This document shows positions 63,686-64,000 of a stretch of DNA of 64,000 bases, one piece after another. The stretch's first letter is position 1. Each line of letters opens with the position of its first letter. The DNA is taken from the NCBI RefSeq assembly GCF_000026185.1, contig NC_010694.1, positions 2,046,001 through 2,110,000 on the forward strand, given 5' to 3'. This DNA comes from Erwinia tasmaniensis Et1/99. GTDB taxonomy: Bacteria > Pseudomonadota > Gammaproteobacteria > Enterobacterales > Enterobacteriaceae. Below the pieces are notes generated by a model. It was not told the origin of the DNA, did not search any database, and saw only the letters and a program-made list of their open reading frames with translations. A program made the position numbers and the translations under genes.

Positions 63686-64000
63686 ATGATGAAGCGCAGT
63701 TCCTTAGTACTAGCCTTAACCGCTTTACTGGCGTCTACCAGCGTTGGGGCGGCAGAGATTTATAATAGCAGCGGTAACAAACTCGATTTAAACGGCAGGA
63801 TCAACGCGGGACGCGTGCTTTCTAACGACGACAGCAACAATGTGGACGCCTCATACGCGCGCCTGGGCTTTAAGGGTGAAACGGTGCTCGGCGAATCGTT
63901 CACCGGCTACGGACAGTGGCAGTATCAGTTTCAGCTGAACAAATCCGAAGGCAGCGATGCGGTCAGTGGTGATAAAACCCGTCTCGGTTTTGCCGGCCTT
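63686..64000 (+). CDS. OmpC/OmpF-type trimeric porin, N-terminal part (partial)
   Basis: The first 105 codons of an outer-membrane general porin; the rest runs past the window. A signal peptide (SSLVLALTALLASTSVGA, cleavage before AEIYNSSGNKLDL) is followed by the standard first strands: KLDLNGRINAGRVLS, then ASYARLGFKGETVLGESFTG and YGQWQYQFQLN. AEIYN-GNKLDLNG matches the E. coli OmpC/OmpF/PhoE start (AEVYNKDGNKLDLYG). Two adjacent ATG codons (63686, 63689) follow AGGGG. E. coli has no porin here. Which of the paralogues it is cannot be told from this part. Confidence 0.9.
   Translation, partial: MMKRSSLVLALTALLASTSVGAAEIYNSSGNKLDLNGRINAGRVLSNDDSNNVDASYARLGFKGETVLGESFTGYGQWQYQFQLNKSEGSDAVSGDKTRLGFAGL

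Overview
This 64 kb window is ordinary, gene-dense chromosome of an enterobacterium. Gene order follows the E. coli K-12 stretch from nemA-gloA-rnt through purR, cfa, pykF, lpp, suf, ppsA, aroH, pheST, thrS, nadE and spy to the ast operon, with many local deletions and a few insertions. Protein divergence from E. coli, the losses and an hmuSTUV heme locus after aroH suggest a plant-associated Erwiniaceae member such as Erwinia; that genus assignment is inference. I see no insertion sequence, prophage, CRISPR array or obvious island.

Layout. 1-5.7 kb: nemA (partial), gloA, rnt, grxD, mepH, purR and punR. 5.7-11.3 kb: punC, cfa, ribE, mdtK (broken by a one-base frameshift) and three tRNA-Val(GAC) genes. 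11.3-13.6 kb: pykF and lpp. 13.8-19.5 kb: the sufABCDSE iron-sulfur operon, divergent from an unrecognised 134-residue gene with a strong Fur box. 20.4-30.2 kb: ydiJ, ydiK, the small RNA RprA, ppsA, ppsR and aroH. 30.3-34 kb: Fur-boxed hmuSTUV without a receptor gene. 34-38.3 kb: selO, a YdiV-like degenerate EAL protein, nlpC, btuE and ihfA (btuC and btuD absent). 38.3-45.4 kb: the translation cluster thrS-infC-rpmI-rplT-pheM-pheS-pheT, with the AUU start of infC, the PheM leader peptide and its attenuator, and a thrS operator hairpin. 45.7-56.4 kb: ydiY, an orphan GhoS-family gene, yniA, yniB, hxpB, ydjM, tcyP, osmE, an MFS exporter, nadE, cho and spy. 56.8-62.9 kb: astCADBE behind a sigma-54 promoter. 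The window ends inside an OmpC/OmpF-type porin.

Regulatory logic readable in the DNA: Cra sites at both pykF and ppsA (opposed glycolysis and gluconeogenesis steps); PurR boxes at purR and between ydiJ and ydiK; LexA boxes at ydjM (two) and cho; Fur boxes at two iron loci; an RcsB box at rprA; a perfect FNR box in the ydiV-nlpC gap; and a sigma-54 promoter with evenly spaced ATGCAT elements upstream of astC.

I found no clear new multi-gene system. The best leads are the Fur-boxed unknown gene beside suf, the receptor-less heme operon, the orphan GhoS-like gene, and the 63-bp-spaced elements upstream of astC.
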